DNA of 64,000 nt from DATJGR01 sp963812255 (GCA_963812255.1 CAWEUM010000003.1:992001-1056000); one strand, 5' to 3'; shown: positions 26,655 through 34,717, counted from the stretch's first letter. Made by a program: numbers and translations. The notes: generated by a model not told the origin, from the sequence alone.

Positions 26655-27482
26655 CTAGGAGTGATTCTGATTTTCGAACCGCAGCCTGGCCCATTCGCGC
26701 GCCTGCGGACTCGCGACCCACTCGATCGCATTGCCGAGCAACGTCTGGTAGTGCGGATTTTCATACGCGCGCGGATCGTCGCCGCATTGAAGATAAACGA
26801 TCGGCGCGTTGCGATAGTGCTTCGCCCAGCCAATCAGATTGCTGCCCGCCGTGTGTTGCCAACCTTCGTTCGAAAACATCTTGCCTTCGCGAACGACCTT
26901 CGCCGCCGAATAGAAATTCCCCTGAACGAACGCGTGGTCGCTGCGCAGCAGCGGCACCACGCTGTCTTCGAAAACCTCGAACAGATACAGCTCGTCGGTG
27001 ATCGAAAATGTCTCGGGCACATCGCGCGTGACCGGATGATCGGCGACGACACGAACCTGATGGGTCACCTCGTGCCGATAACCCGAGTCCTGCCGCGGCA
27101 CACCGCGCAATTCGCCCGGCAGATACAGAAACCGTGCGCCGATGATCTCTGCATATTCCGGCCAGGCGGGCCAACCTGCGACCGCATGATGCAGGAACAC
27201 CAGTCCGATTCCCTGCTCCAACAGCTTTTCAATGTTGCGGGTCAGTTCGGCCGGTGGTTCGACAAAATCCGGCGCCGCCCCGTCGCGAAACCGAATGCCG
27301 GGCATGTCGTACAACACGAACGCGTCATACGGTCTGGCGAGATTCGGGTCGAAAAATGCCTGTGCGGCCGGCTGCTCGACATGGGTGTAGTTCACCCCCG
27401 GCAACGCATCGAACAGATCGAAGAACGCCCCGCGCTGAAACGGATGCCCCTTCGTAATCAGCAGGATCTCTTTGTCGCGCAC
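26655..27482 (-). CDS. ThuA-like domain protein
   Basis: A 275-residue protein with ThuA-type features: EILLITKGHPFQRGAFFDLF at the start, YDAFVLYDMPG, IGLVFLHHAVAGWPAWPEYA at the elbow region, and HPVTRDVPETFSITDELYLF, a stretch also seen in the other ThuA protein here as DHELVKGVGEFETDDELYL. It is probably an enzyme on a sugar or polyol-like substrate; activity unknown. It is divergent from the TetR gene with only 42 bp between starts, which fits control by that regulator. Confidence 0.8.
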   Translation of the reverse strand: MRDKEILLITKGHPFQRGAFFDLFDALPGVNYTHVEQPAAQAFFDPNLARPYDAFVLYDMPGIRFRDGAAPDFVEPPAELTRNIEKLLEQGIGLVFLHHAVAGWPAWPEYAEIIGARFLYLPGELRGVPRQDSGYRHEVTHQVRVVADHPVTRDVPETFSITDELYLFEVFEDSVVPLLRSDHAFVQGNFYSAAKVVREGKMFSNEGWQHTAGSNLIGWAKHYRNAPIVYLQCGDDPRAYENPHYQTLLGNAIEWVASPQAREWARLRFENQNHS

Positions 27483-27524
27483 CGCATCTCCCCCTACAAT
27501 CGATCACGAACCCGCGGAGTCACC

Positions 27525-28301
27525 ATGTCGCGCGCAATGCCCGCTTCGAATTCGACCAGAACGTGGCAGCAGACGAAAAGCCAGAACACCCGCAACACGA
27601 TTCTCGATGCGGCCATTCGCTGCCTCTACGAATTCGGCTACAACAATACCACCACCGAGAAGATTGCCAACGGGGCCGGCGTATCTCGTGGGGCGATGTT
27701 GCATCACTTTCCGTCCCGCGCGGATCTGATCAAGGCTGCGGTGCAGCATCTCAACGAGAAGCGCCTGGAGTTGTTCAAACGCGAAGAAAGCACCGTGCAG
27801 GGTGACGCAACGCACTCGCGCGTCGACGAAGGCATCGACACCTACTGGGCGCAACTGAATACCCCCTATTTTGTCGTATTCCATGAACTGCAGATCGCCG
27901 CACGTACCGATCCGGAACTGCACGCGGTGCTGATTCCGGCCATCGAAGAACTCGACCGCGCGTGGGCAATCACCGTGCGCGAGGTGTTTCCCGACCTCGC
28001 GCAGTCGCCGGAAATCATTCGCGCGAACTGGCTGACCCTGCTGCTGCTCGAGGGTATGGCTGCAAATCTGCACACACGCCGGCTCACCAAGGTGGCAGAC
28101 GACCTGCTCGCGTGGCTGAAAGTGGAATTGCGGCGCTCGTTTGATGACGTGCTGACGTCGCTCGACCGCGAATCCGCAAAAAAACAGGTGGCGGCGCCGA
28201 AGCAGAAGCGCGTTCGCGAACGTGGTCACGAACGTGTGCGTGCGTCGGCCAAACGCAAGCCGTCGCGGGGGCGTGCGCGTTCGCGAACGCCGAAAACATG
28301 A
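27525..28301 (+). CDS. TetR/AcrR-family transcriptional regulator
   Basis: A 258-residue regulator with a TetR helix-turn-helix at about residues 23-74 (RNTILDAAIRCLYEFGYNNT, then IANGAGVSRGAMLHHFPSRA) and a ligand-binding C-terminal domain. The last 40 residues are very Arg/Lys-rich, an unusual extra tail that could add non-specific DNA affinity. ATG 27525 has GGAG upstream and a -10-like TACAAT lies at 27495-27500. Operator copy 4 begins inside its last codons, before the DUF35/thiolase operon. It is the best candidate regulator of the 24-bp sites. Confidence 0.9.
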   Translation: MSRAMPASNSTRTWQQTKSQNTRNTILDAAIRCLYEFGYNNTTTEKIANGAGVSRGAMLHHFPSRADLIKAAVQHLNEKRLELFKREESTVQGDATHSRVDEGIDTYWAQLNTPYFVVFHELQIAARTDPELHAVLIPAIEELDRAWAITVREVFPDLAQSPEIIRANWLTLLLLEGMAANLHTRRLTKVADDLLAWLKVELRRSFDDVLTSLDRESAKKQVAAPKQKRVRERGHERVRASAKRKPSRGRARSRTPKT

Positions 28302-28316
28302 CAGTCTGACTGTTTT
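28293..28316. promoter_or_regulatory. Candidate operator, copy 4
   Basis: Half-sites AAAACATGA and GACTGTTTT with CAGTCT between; a tighter inner palindrome, ACAGTC-T-GACTGT, is also present. It overlaps the TetR stop codon (28299-28301) and lies 49 bp before the DUF35 gene. AGTCTGAC followed by GTTTT is shared with copy 1. No clear -10 was found. Confidence 0.6.
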
Positions 28317-28364
28317 GTGATGTACTCAAGCGACGTCCTTCCTGGTCGACGATGAGGGGCATCG

Positions 28365-28805
28365 ATGTCTGCAGCACGTCAAATTCCGATCGCAGAGGGC
28401 CTCTTCACCTGGCCGTCGAACGACCCCCGTTTGCTCGGCAGCCGCTGCAGTGCGTGCGGCATCGTCACCTTTCCCGCTCAGCACAGTTGTCCCGCATGCT
28501 GTGGTGAAGATGTCGACACCATCGAACTCGAACGTCGTGGCACGCTGTGGACCTGGACGGTTCAAGGGTTCATGCCCAACCGCCCGCCGTACATCGGTCC
28601 GGAAACACCCGAGACATTCAAACCGTTCGGCGTCGGCTATGTGGAACTGCCTGGCCAGGTTCGCGTGGAGAGCCGACTCAAATGCAAGGACATTTCCAAG
28701 CTCGCCATCGGTATGGAAATGGAACTCGTGGTCGAGAAATACATCGACGACGATGCCGGCCGCGAAGTGATGGCCTACTTCTTTCAACCCGTCTCCGAAC
28801 TCTAA
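28365..28805 (+). CDS. DUF35 / OB-fold acyl-CoA-associated protein (ChsH2-C-like)
   Basis: A 146-residue protein with an N-terminal zinc ribbon (Cys28, Cys31, Cys42, Cys45) and a C-terminal OB fold (RGTLWTWTVQGFMPNRPPY, GYVELPGQVRVESRL). DUF35 proteins bind thiolase-like partners; in actinobacterial sterol side-chain degradation the DUF35 domain of ChsH2 holds the aldolase Ltp2. The thiolase homologue follows after 17 bp, so a stable complex is likely. ATG 28365 has GAGGGG upstream. Confidence 0.88.
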   Translation: MSAARQIPIAEGLFTWPSNDPRLLGSRCSACGIVTFPAQHSCPACCGEDVDTIELERRGTLWTWTVQGFMPNRPPYIGPETPETFKPFGVGYVELPGQVRVESRLKCKDISKLAIGMEMELVVEKYIDDDAGREVMAYFFQPVSEL

Positions 28806-28822
28806 GACGCTGGAGGGCGCAC

Positions 28823-29971
28823 ATGGTCGACGTGGCAATCATCGGCATCGGTATCCACCCATTCGGTCGAACCGACGGCGTCAGCGGCCTCGATCAAGGC
28901 GTTTACGCCGCGCGGCAGGCGCTGAAGGATTCGGGCCTCGAATGGTCCGACCTCAACTTCGCGTATGGTGGCAGCGCCTCTGCCGGCGCGGCCGACACGA
29001 TGGTGTCGAAGCTCGGTCTCACCGGTCTGCAGTTCATCAACGTCGCCAACGGTTGCGCTACCGGCGGCAGCGCGCTCCAGTCGGCGTATATGGCGATCAA
29101 ATCCGGCATGTTCGATATCGGCATGGCCGTGGGCTTCGACAAGCATCCGCGCGGCGCATTCACCGTCAACACGGAAGGCAGCGGCCTCGGTAAATGGTAC
29201 GGCGACATCGGCATGGCGCTGACGCCGCAATTCTTCGGCATGAAAATCCAGCGCTACATGCACGACTACGGTATCACCGAGGACGCATTGGTAAGGGTGG
29301 CCGTGAAGAACTACGCCAATGGCGCGAAGAATCCCAACGCGTGGCGCAAGGGCGGCATGAGCTACGAGGACGTCGCGTCGTCGCAGATGGTCTGCCACCC
29401 GCTGCGCAAATACATGTTCTGCTCCCCCGCCGAAGGCGGCTGCGCAATGATCCTGTGTCGCGCCGACAAGGCGAAGCAGCTCGTCAAGAAACCGGTCTTC
29501 GTCAAGGCCGTCAGCGTGAAGACGCGCCCTTTCGGTTCGTTCGAAGTGTTCAGCCAATCCCAGGCGCTCGAACGCACCGACACACCGCCCACGGTGATGG
29601 CTTCGCGCGCCGCATTCGAAATGGCCGGCATCGGCCCCAACGAAATCGATGTGGCGCAACTGCAGGACACGGAATCCGGTGCAGAGATCATGCACATGGC
29701 CGAAAACGGCTTCTGCAAGGATGGCGAGCAGGAACAATGGCTGCGCGACGGCGTCACCGAGATCACCGGCCGGCTGCCAGTGAATACCGACGGTGGGTGT
29801 CTCGCGAACGGCGAGCCGATCGGCGCTTCGGGCTTGCGCCAGGTGTACGAGATCTGCGCACAACTGCGGGGTGAATGCGGCGCCCGGCAGGTGCCGCGAG
29901 ACCTCAAAACCGGCTACACGCATGTGTACGGCGCACCGGGCCTGTCCGGCGTCACCATTCTGGCACGCTGA
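28823..29971 (+). CDS. SCP2-type thiolase homologue, probably an Ltp2-like retro-aldolase
   Basis: A 382-residue lipid-transfer/SCP2-thiolase-like protein starting MVDVAIIGIGIHPFGR. Cys78 (NGCATGG) is at the thiolase nucleophile position. The histidine of the HDC/HDAF motif is replaced: the site reads QLQDTES (about 280-285). The C-terminal GHP motif reads NGEPIGASG, with Glu331 for His. Tyr365 and Tyr369 (TGYTHVYG) lie near the end, where tyrosines matter in Ltp2-type aldolases. Loss of both His makes ordinary thiolysis unlikely. The preceding DUF35 gene supports an aldolase role, for example cleaving a beta-hydroxyacyl-CoA. Confidence 0.85.
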   Translation: MVDVAIIGIGIHPFGRTDGVSGLDQGVYAARQALKDSGLEWSDLNFAYGGSASAGAADTMVSKLGLTGLQFINVANGCATGGSALQSAYMAIKSGMFDIGMAVGFDKHPRGAFTVNTEGSGLGKWYGDIGMALTPQFFGMKIQRYMHDYGITEDALVRVAVKNYANGAKNPNAWRKGGMSYEDVASSQMVCHPLRKYMFCSPAEGGCAMILCRADKAKQLVKKPVFVKAVSVKTRPFGSFEVFSQSQALERTDTPPTVMASRAAFEMAGIGPNEIDVAQLQDTESGAEIMHMAENGFCKDGEQEQWLRDGVTEITGRLPVNTDGGCLANGEPIGASGLRQVYEICAQLRGECGARQVPRDLKTGYTHVYGAPGLSGVTILAR

Positions 29972-29977
29972 ACCGAA

Positions 29978-30797
29978 TTGGCCGCGCAGGGCTTCGACAT
30001 CGCGACGCGGCATGGCCGCATTGCGGTCGCCGATACGGGTGGACCGGACGCCGCGGTGCTGATGATGCACGGCAATTCCGCTTGCAAGGAGGTCTTCACG
30101 CGGCAGTTCGAGTCGCCCCTCGCGCAGCGCTTCAGACTGGTGGCGTTCGATCTGCCGGGGCATGGTGCGTCGGAGGACGCGAGCGACCCGCAATCAACGT
30201 ACAGCATTCCGGGCTACGCTGACGTCGCACTCGAACTGCTCGCGGAAATGGGCATCGAACGGGTCGCGATCCTGGGTTGGTCACTCGGCGGTCACGTGGG
30301 TATCGAACTGCTGGCGCGCAACCTCGACGTCGCCGGACTGGCGATCACCGGCACGCCGCCGGTGGGCCACAACAACACCGATTTCGCCGCGGGATTTCGA
30401 CCGCATCCACACATGGATCTCACTGGCAAAGAGCAGTTCAGCGATGCGGATATCCGCGCCTACGCGCTGGAAACCACCGGCGCGCCGGCACCGTTTCTCG
30501 AAGCGGCGGTGCGCCGCACCGACGGACGCGCACGGCGCCTGATGATGGAAGCGGCCATGGCCGGCCGCGGCGCCGATCAACGCGACGTCGTCTCGTCGAA
30601 TCCCACCCCCATCGCGGTGATCACCGGTGCCGACGAACCGTTCGTCGACAACGACTATCTGGCGGCGTTTCCGTACCGAAATCTGTGGGATCGCAAAGTG
30701 CACGTACTGGCCGGACACGGGGCATGCACCTTTCTGGGAGCGACCGCAGGCGTTCAACCCGCTGTTCGAACGCTTCCTGACAGATGTATTGAAGTGA
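29978..30797 (+). pseudogene. Alpha/beta hydrolase with a C-terminal frameshift
   Basis: An alpha/beta hydrolase starting at TTG 29978, 7 nt after the thiolase homologue. The oxyanion region is LMMHGNSACKE, the nucleophile elbow GWSLGGH (Ser102), the acid probably in GADEPFVDN, and the final His lies in LAGHG. At about 30718-30735 the frame breaks. The expected tail (APFWERPQAFNPLFERF, then LTDVLK and a stop at 30797) continues in another frame. A one-base insertion or two-base loss would explain it. The unshifted frame instead reads an unrelated 90-residue tail into the next gene. It is either a real lesion or a sequencing error. Confidence 0.75.
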
Positions 30798-30803
30798 AGC
30801 AAC

Positions 30804-30836
30804 GACATGCGGTCAGAGTGACTCTGACTCCATGTC
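30804..30836. repeat. REP-like palindrome, copy 4
   Basis: GTCAGAGT and ACTCTGAC flank a central G, and an outer GACATG/CATGTC pair extends the arms. It lies between the frameshifted hydrolase and the following luciferase-like gene, 13 bp before that start, so it could also affect its ribosome site. Confidence 0.8.
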
Positions 30837-30848
30837 TCGGAGTACAGC

Positions 30849-31700
30849 ATGCAGATAGGCGTTTCGACGTTTCCAACGAGCTATGCGATCGGTCCCACGG
30901 CACTCGGCCGCGCGCTCGAAGAGCGCGGCTTCGATTCGGTGTGGGTCGTCGAGCATACGCACATTCCGGCGTCTCGGAAAACCCCTTACCCGCCCGGCGG
31001 CGATCTGCCGAGCATTTACTGGGAGAGCTTTGAGCCCTTCACGTATCTGGCTCAAGTCGCCGCAGTCACCACACACCTGAAGATCGGCACCGGCATTTGT
31101 CTGGTTCCCGAGCATCATCCGATCGCGCTGGCCAAACGTATCGCGTCACTCGACAGCCTGTCCGGCGGTCGTTTCCTGTTCGGCATCGGTGCCGGGTGGA
31201 ATCGCGAAGAACTCGAAAACCACGGCGTGCGTTTCGGGGATCGATGGGCCGTGCTGCGCGAAAACGTGCTCGCGATGAAAGCGATGTGGACGCAGAAAGA
31301 CGCATCGTTTCACGGCAAATTCGTCGATTTCGACGCCGTATGGGTGGAGCCGAAGCCGGCGCGAAAACCGCATCCGCCGGTATTCATCGGCGCCCAGTCG
31401 AGCTGGGCGATTCGCCGCGTCGTCGAATACGGCGACGGGTGGTATCCCATCGTGATGCCGGGTTTCGCCGAACAGATGCAGCAGCTCGACAACGCGTGCG
31501 CCGAGGCGGGTCGCGCGCGTTCGGAGATCGACGTATCCGCGCTGACGTCTCCCGCCGACGAATCCGCGCTGGCGCAACTGGCCGATCTGGGCGTCAATCG
31601 CGTGGTCGTGGGACTGCCCACACTGAACGAGACCGACACGCTGCGCTTTCTCGACGACAACATGAAGGTAGTGGACTGGGCTCGCGCGCTGCGCGCCTGA
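30849..31700 (+). CDS. Luciferase-like oxidoreductase, probable F420-dependent type
   Basis: A 283-residue TIM-barrel enzyme. It opens MQIGVSTFPTSYAIGPTALG, then RGFDSVWVVEHTHIP and LKIGTGICLVPEHHP, and carries the family-typical GIGAGWNREELENHG and KPHPPVFIGA. This order matches the group of predicted F420-dependent oxidoreductases found mainly in actinobacteria. It would move a hydride between cofactor and an organic substrate. It starts 13 bp after a REP-like palindrome. FMN use cannot be excluded from sequence alone. Confidence 0.88.
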   Translation: MQIGVSTFPTSYAIGPTALGRALEERGFDSVWVVEHTHIPASRKTPYPPGGDLPSIYWESFEPFTYLAQVAAVTTHLKIGTGICLVPEHHPIALAKRIASLDSLSGGRFLFGIGAGWNREELENHGVRFGDRWAVLRENVLAMKAMWTQKDASFHGKFVDFDAVWVEPKPARKPHPPVFIGAQSSWAIRRVVEYGDGWYPIVMPGFAEQMQQLDNACAEAGRARSEIDVSALTSPADESALAQLADLGVNRVVVGLPTLNETDTLRFLDDNMKVVDWARALRA

Positions 31701-31717
31701 GCCCGTTTGTCCAGGCG

Positions 31718-32152
31718 CTACTTCACCGTGATCGTGATGCGTTTGGAGATCACCGGCGGATCGTGCGGAATGTGCAGATAGTTCGCGAATACCAGCTGCA
31801 GCGTATGTTTTCCCGGCGGCAACGTCAGCTCGGTCTCGGTCTGTCCCTTGCCGAAATGCAGGATGTGCTCCGTCGAGGGTAGCGGCTGCTTCAGGTCCGG
31901 CAACTTGGCCACGTCGATCAGCAGATGGTGGTGGCCGGTGTTCGGCACATCGGTGCCGGCCGGAGCAACACCCATACCCTTGAGGCCGAACTTCACGGTG
32001 AACGTCGTCCCCACAACCGCACCGTCAGCTGGTTCGATGAAATAGACGCTCGCGCCCGCCGGCGAAGGTGACAACAGCGACGACGCGACGTCGGCAGCGG
32101 AAACGCTGCACGCCGCCATCACCGATACGACAAACATCAGCACCTTTTTCAT
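31718..32152 (-). CDS. DUF4399 exported protein
   Basis: A 144-residue protein with a signal peptide (MKKVLMFVVSVMAACSVSAA) and a compact beta domain containing VYFIEPADGAVVGTTFTVKF, GHHHLLIDV and LPPGKHTLQLVFANYLHIPH, the DUF4399 pattern. The start at 32152 has GGAGA upstream. The GHHHL cluster might bind a metal; that is a guess from composition. It is the last of three minus-strand genes. Confidence 0.85.
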   Translation of the reverse strand: MKKVLMFVVSVMAACSVSAADVASSLLSPSPAGASVYFIEPADGAVVGTTFTVKFGLKGMGVAPAGTDVPNTGHHHLLIDVAKLPDLKQPLPSTEHILHFGKGQTETELTLPPGKHTLQLVFANYLHIPHDPPVISKRITITVK

Positions 32153-32178
32153 GTTCGTTCTCCTAGGATGGTTCGGGA

Positions 32179-33174
32179 TCACAATCTATACACACCGGCG
32201 GCCGTGTTGTGAAACAGCGCCGCCTTGTCGCTGTCGGATGCGCCGGCCGCGATCTTCTTGAACGCATTCCACAGTGTCCGGTACGAACAACTCGCCTTAT
32301 CGACCGGAAAGTTGCTTTCGAACATGCAGCGATCGACGCCGAAGACATCGATCGTGTGGCGATAGTAGTCACCTGCGGCCGCGACGAGTTCATCCGACGT
32401 CGCCGGCCGCTCGCGTCTATGAAAACCGAAGCCATTGATCGGCATCGCAATGCCGCCGAGCTTCGCAACCACGTTGTCGCACGCCGCGAGATCCGTGATC
32501 GATTGCCGCCACTGCGCAAACACCTCGGCGCGTTTTCCTTCGTACGGGCCGATACCGAGCGGTCCGCCGAAATGATCGAGAATGATCGTGGTGTCTTCGA
32601 ACGCGCGTGCGAGGTCGGTCAATTGCGGAATCTGCGGATGATACAGCCACGCATCGAAGCTCAACCCGCGTTTGCCGAGTTCGGTAAAACCCTTGCGAAA
32701 TGTTGCGTCGAGCAACAACCCCTCAGTGGGGTTGGTGTGCGAGTTGCGCACCGTATCAGCTGCGTCCCAACCCGCCGCGTGACGAATACCCTTGAAACGC
32801 GGACCCACCGCGAGATGCGCATCGAGCACCTCGCCGACACGCGCTCCGAGCGTCAGATCAGCCAGACCAACGATCCCTGCCGCGGCACGAATCGCTCCGT
32901 AGCGCCCGCTTGCGGACATCGCTGCGACACCGTTGACAAACTCGGTCTCACCGACCGGCTTCATTGCCTCTTCGCCGTCTGCACGATACATGGACCCGCA
33001 TTCGACGAATACCGTCGACACCACGTTGTGCCCGGAGCCGGTGTCCTGCAGCAATTCATCGAGCAGATAGCGGCTCGTAGGGTGATCCCACAGGTGATGA
33101 TGTGGATCGCAGATCGGCAGATCCGGTTCGAGCACCGCTTCGTTCACTTGGGCAAGCCACTTTGTCTGGTCCAC
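32179..33174 (-). CDS. Amidohydrolase family protein (metal-dependent hydrolase)
   Basis: A 331-residue amidohydrolase_2-type TIM barrel. The N-terminal metal motif is CDPHHHLWDHP, ILDHFGG is the later His-containing strand and CMFESNFPVDK the conserved Asp/Asn strand near the end. Relatives include 4-sulfomuconolactone and other lactone hydrolases and decarboxylases. It lies 30 bp downstream of a luciferase-like oxidoreductase, suggesting hydrolysis of a ring or lactone made by that enzyme; this is inference. Confidence 0.9.
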   Translation of the reverse strand: MDQTKWLAQVNEAVLEPDLPICDPHHHLWDHPTSRYLLDELLQDTGSGHNVVSTVFVECGSMYRADGEEAMKPVGETEFVNGVAAMSASGRYGAIRAAAGIVGLADLTLGARVGEVLDAHLAVGPRFKGIRHAAGWDAADTVRNSHTNPTEGLLLDATFRKGFTELGKRGLSFDAWLYHPQIPQLTDLARAFEDTTIILDHFGGPLGIGPYEGKRAEVFAQWRQSITDLAACDNVVAKLGGIAMPINGFGFHRRERPATSDELVAAAGDYYRHTIDVFGVDRCMFESNFPVDKASCSYRTLWNAFKKIAAGASDSDKAALFHNTAAGVYRL

Positions 33175-33204
33175 GTTCCCCTCGACATTTCGATAGATGA
33201 TCTC

Positions 33205-34281
33205 TCAATAGCGTTCAATCACATGCTTGGCGAAATCTGAGTAGCACTCTCGCGCCGACGCCATCGGCGGCAACAAGGTCACTTCTTTCAATCCACCCCG
33301 CTCCTGCTCGCGCAGCGTCGCAATGATCTCGTCCGGTTCGCCAACCAGCCCACCGGATGCGCGTATCAGTTCCGGCGTGATGAATTCGCGTTCTTCGGGC
33401 ATCAGATAGGTGCAGTGTCCATCGTGAACATGCAGGTGCCGCCGGGCTTCCGGAGTGGCTGCTACGCGCGCGAGATACTTCTCCCACACGTCGCGCACTT
33501 CGGGGCGGATGAACGCATCCGACCCACTCTGGCGGTACAACTCCCACCAGAAGTGCAGGCTTGCGCTGACCATCGAGCCAACCTGATCGATGACGCGATC
33601 AGACGTCAGCTTTTCGCCGGGCCTCAGTACGCAACTGAACGTGAGCGCGGCGGTATGGAAACGATCGTCCAGGTTGCGGCCCGCGGCTTCCGCGCCGGCA
33701 CGCACCCGCGCAAAATTGCTAGCAAACACGGCGTTCGGTTCACCGCCAGCGGAGATCCGTCCGTCCCCGTACGCACCGGCCGCAGCGAGCGCGAGCGGGC
33801 CGTTCGCCGCAACGTAGATCGGCACCGGCTGCTCGACGTTGAAAAACCCCATGTCCTGATGCAGGAAGCGGATCGGCCGCGTCACGCCATTCAAGGTGTA
33901 CTCCACTTCCTCGCCGTGCAGCAGCGCGCGCACCACGCGCAAATACTCGGCAAACGGCTTCGGCTTAACGGCGTCCATGCCCATCACACGCATCGCCGTG
34001 TGTCCGGTGCCGATGCCGAGAAAGACTCGCCCTGGCGCAATCTCGTTGATCGTTGCGATCGAATGAGCGGTGACCGGCGCGATACGCGTGCCGGCGATCG
34101 CGACGCCGGTGCCGATCCGCATGCGCTGTGTGTGCGCCGCAACCAGCGCCAGTACCGCGTAACAATCCGACCAGATCATCTGAGAGTCCGGCACCCAGCC
34201 GTGGTCGAAACCCATCTGTTCCGCATCCACCAGCAGCCGCCAGTCGGCGATTCGTGTGGCAATCATCGCGCCGAATTTCAT
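33205..34281 (-). CDS. Luciferase-like oxidoreductase
   Basis: A 358-residue LLM-family enzyme starting MKFGAMIATRIADWRLLVDA. It has GFDHGWVPDSQMIWSDCYAVL, IGTGVAIAGTRIAPVTAHSI and GRVFLGIGTGHTAMRVMGMD, the spacing seen in F420-type methylenetetrahydromethanopterin-reductase-like proteins. With the amidohydrolase and DUF4399 genes it forms a minus-strand unit. A pseudopalindrome lies in its leader at 34309. It is the third luciferase-like gene in the window. Confidence 0.88.
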   Translation of the reverse strand: MKFGAMIATRIADWRLLVDAEQMGFDHGWVPDSQMIWSDCYAVLALVAAHTQRMRIGTGVAIAGTRIAPVTAHSIATINEIAPGRVFLGIGTGHTAMRVMGMDAVKPKPFAEYLRVVRALLHGEEVEYTLNGVTRPIRFLHQDMGFFNVEQPVPIYVAANGPLALAAAGAYGDGRISAGGEPNAVFASNFARVRAGAEAAGRNLDDRFHTAALTFSCVLRPGEKLTSDRVIDQVGSMVSASLHFWWELYRQSGSDAFIRPEVRDVWEKYLARVAATPEARRHLHVHDGHCTYLMPEEREFITPELIRASGGLVGEPDEIIATLREQERGGLKEVTLLPPMASARECYSDFAKHVIERY

Positions 34282-34308
34282 GCTTCGTTCTCCGGAGAAA
34301 CAGGTCAG

Positions 34309-34331
34309 CCTCGTGGGCTAAGCCCTCGAGG
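34309..34331. promoter_or_regulatory. Pseudopalindrome in the leader of the luciferase-like gene
   Basis: CCTCGTGGGCT followed by A and AGCCCTCGAGG: the arms match at 10 of 11 positions. It lies 28 bp upstream of the start of the minus-strand gene at 34281. The single-base centre makes a hairpin unlikely, so an operator is more plausible. It is unlike the 24-bp sites. Confidence 0.3.
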
Positions 34332-34380
34332 GGGCCTGAGAGACTCTGAACATTCCTCGTGAATTTTCAAGCTTTAATCG

Positions 34381-34518
34381 TGGGGTCGTGGTGGGGTCGT
34401 GGTGGGCGCGGATCTTCCATGCGGCGGACACGCCGTAAGTCCCATCCCTGGAGGCTCGTCCTGCGCCATCCCTGGCGCAGTACGGTCCGCCGCATGGAAG
34501 ATCCGCGCCCACCACGAC
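34381..34518. repeat. Tandem repeat plus long nested inverted repeat
   Basis: Two 11-bp units TGGGGTCGTGG (34381-34402) run into a 34-bp perfect inverted repeat: left arm 34396-34429, right arm 34485-34518, beginning GTCGTGGTGGGCGC and ending GCGGCGGAC. Inside the loop, CTGCGCCA and TGGCGCAG (34461-34480) form another perfect 8-bp hairpin and CATCCCTGG occurs twice. It lies in the 436-bp gap between the luciferase-like gene and the formaldehyde dehydrogenase, and no gene is seen there. It resembles dispersed intergenic elements of gammaproteobacteria; mobility is inferred. Confidence 0.8.
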
Positions 34519-34574
34519 TCGAGCGACGTGCTTCGTTACGGGGAAGATAGGTCGGAGTGATTCTTCCAAACACA

Positions 34575-34712
34575 GCGCCGCGGCTCCACGTCGAATGAAG
34601 CACTGTGTTCTTCGCCACGGTTGACTAACGGTGGATACGCCGACGCGGGTGGAGAGGGATGTTGTGTCTGGCGCAAGACACAAACATCCCCATCCAACGT
34701 GAACCGCGGCGC
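34575..34712. repeat. Second nested inverted repeat with terminator-like hairpin
   Basis: Outer arms GCGCCGCGGCTCCACGT (34575-34591) and ACGTGAACCGCGGCGC (34697-34712) pair with one bulge or mismatch. Inside, 34655-34690 forms a hairpin, GGGATGTTGTGTCT against AGACACAAACATCCC with one bulged base. It lies 3' of the minus-strand formaldehyde dehydrogenase, so it may act as its terminator. Confidence 0.55.
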
Positions 34713-34717
34713 GAACC

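Noticed and set aside
26172..27524. Long plus-strand frame upstream of the TetR gene
   Set aside because: It is antisense to the sulfotransferase and ThuA genes; the TetR domain starts only at 27525.
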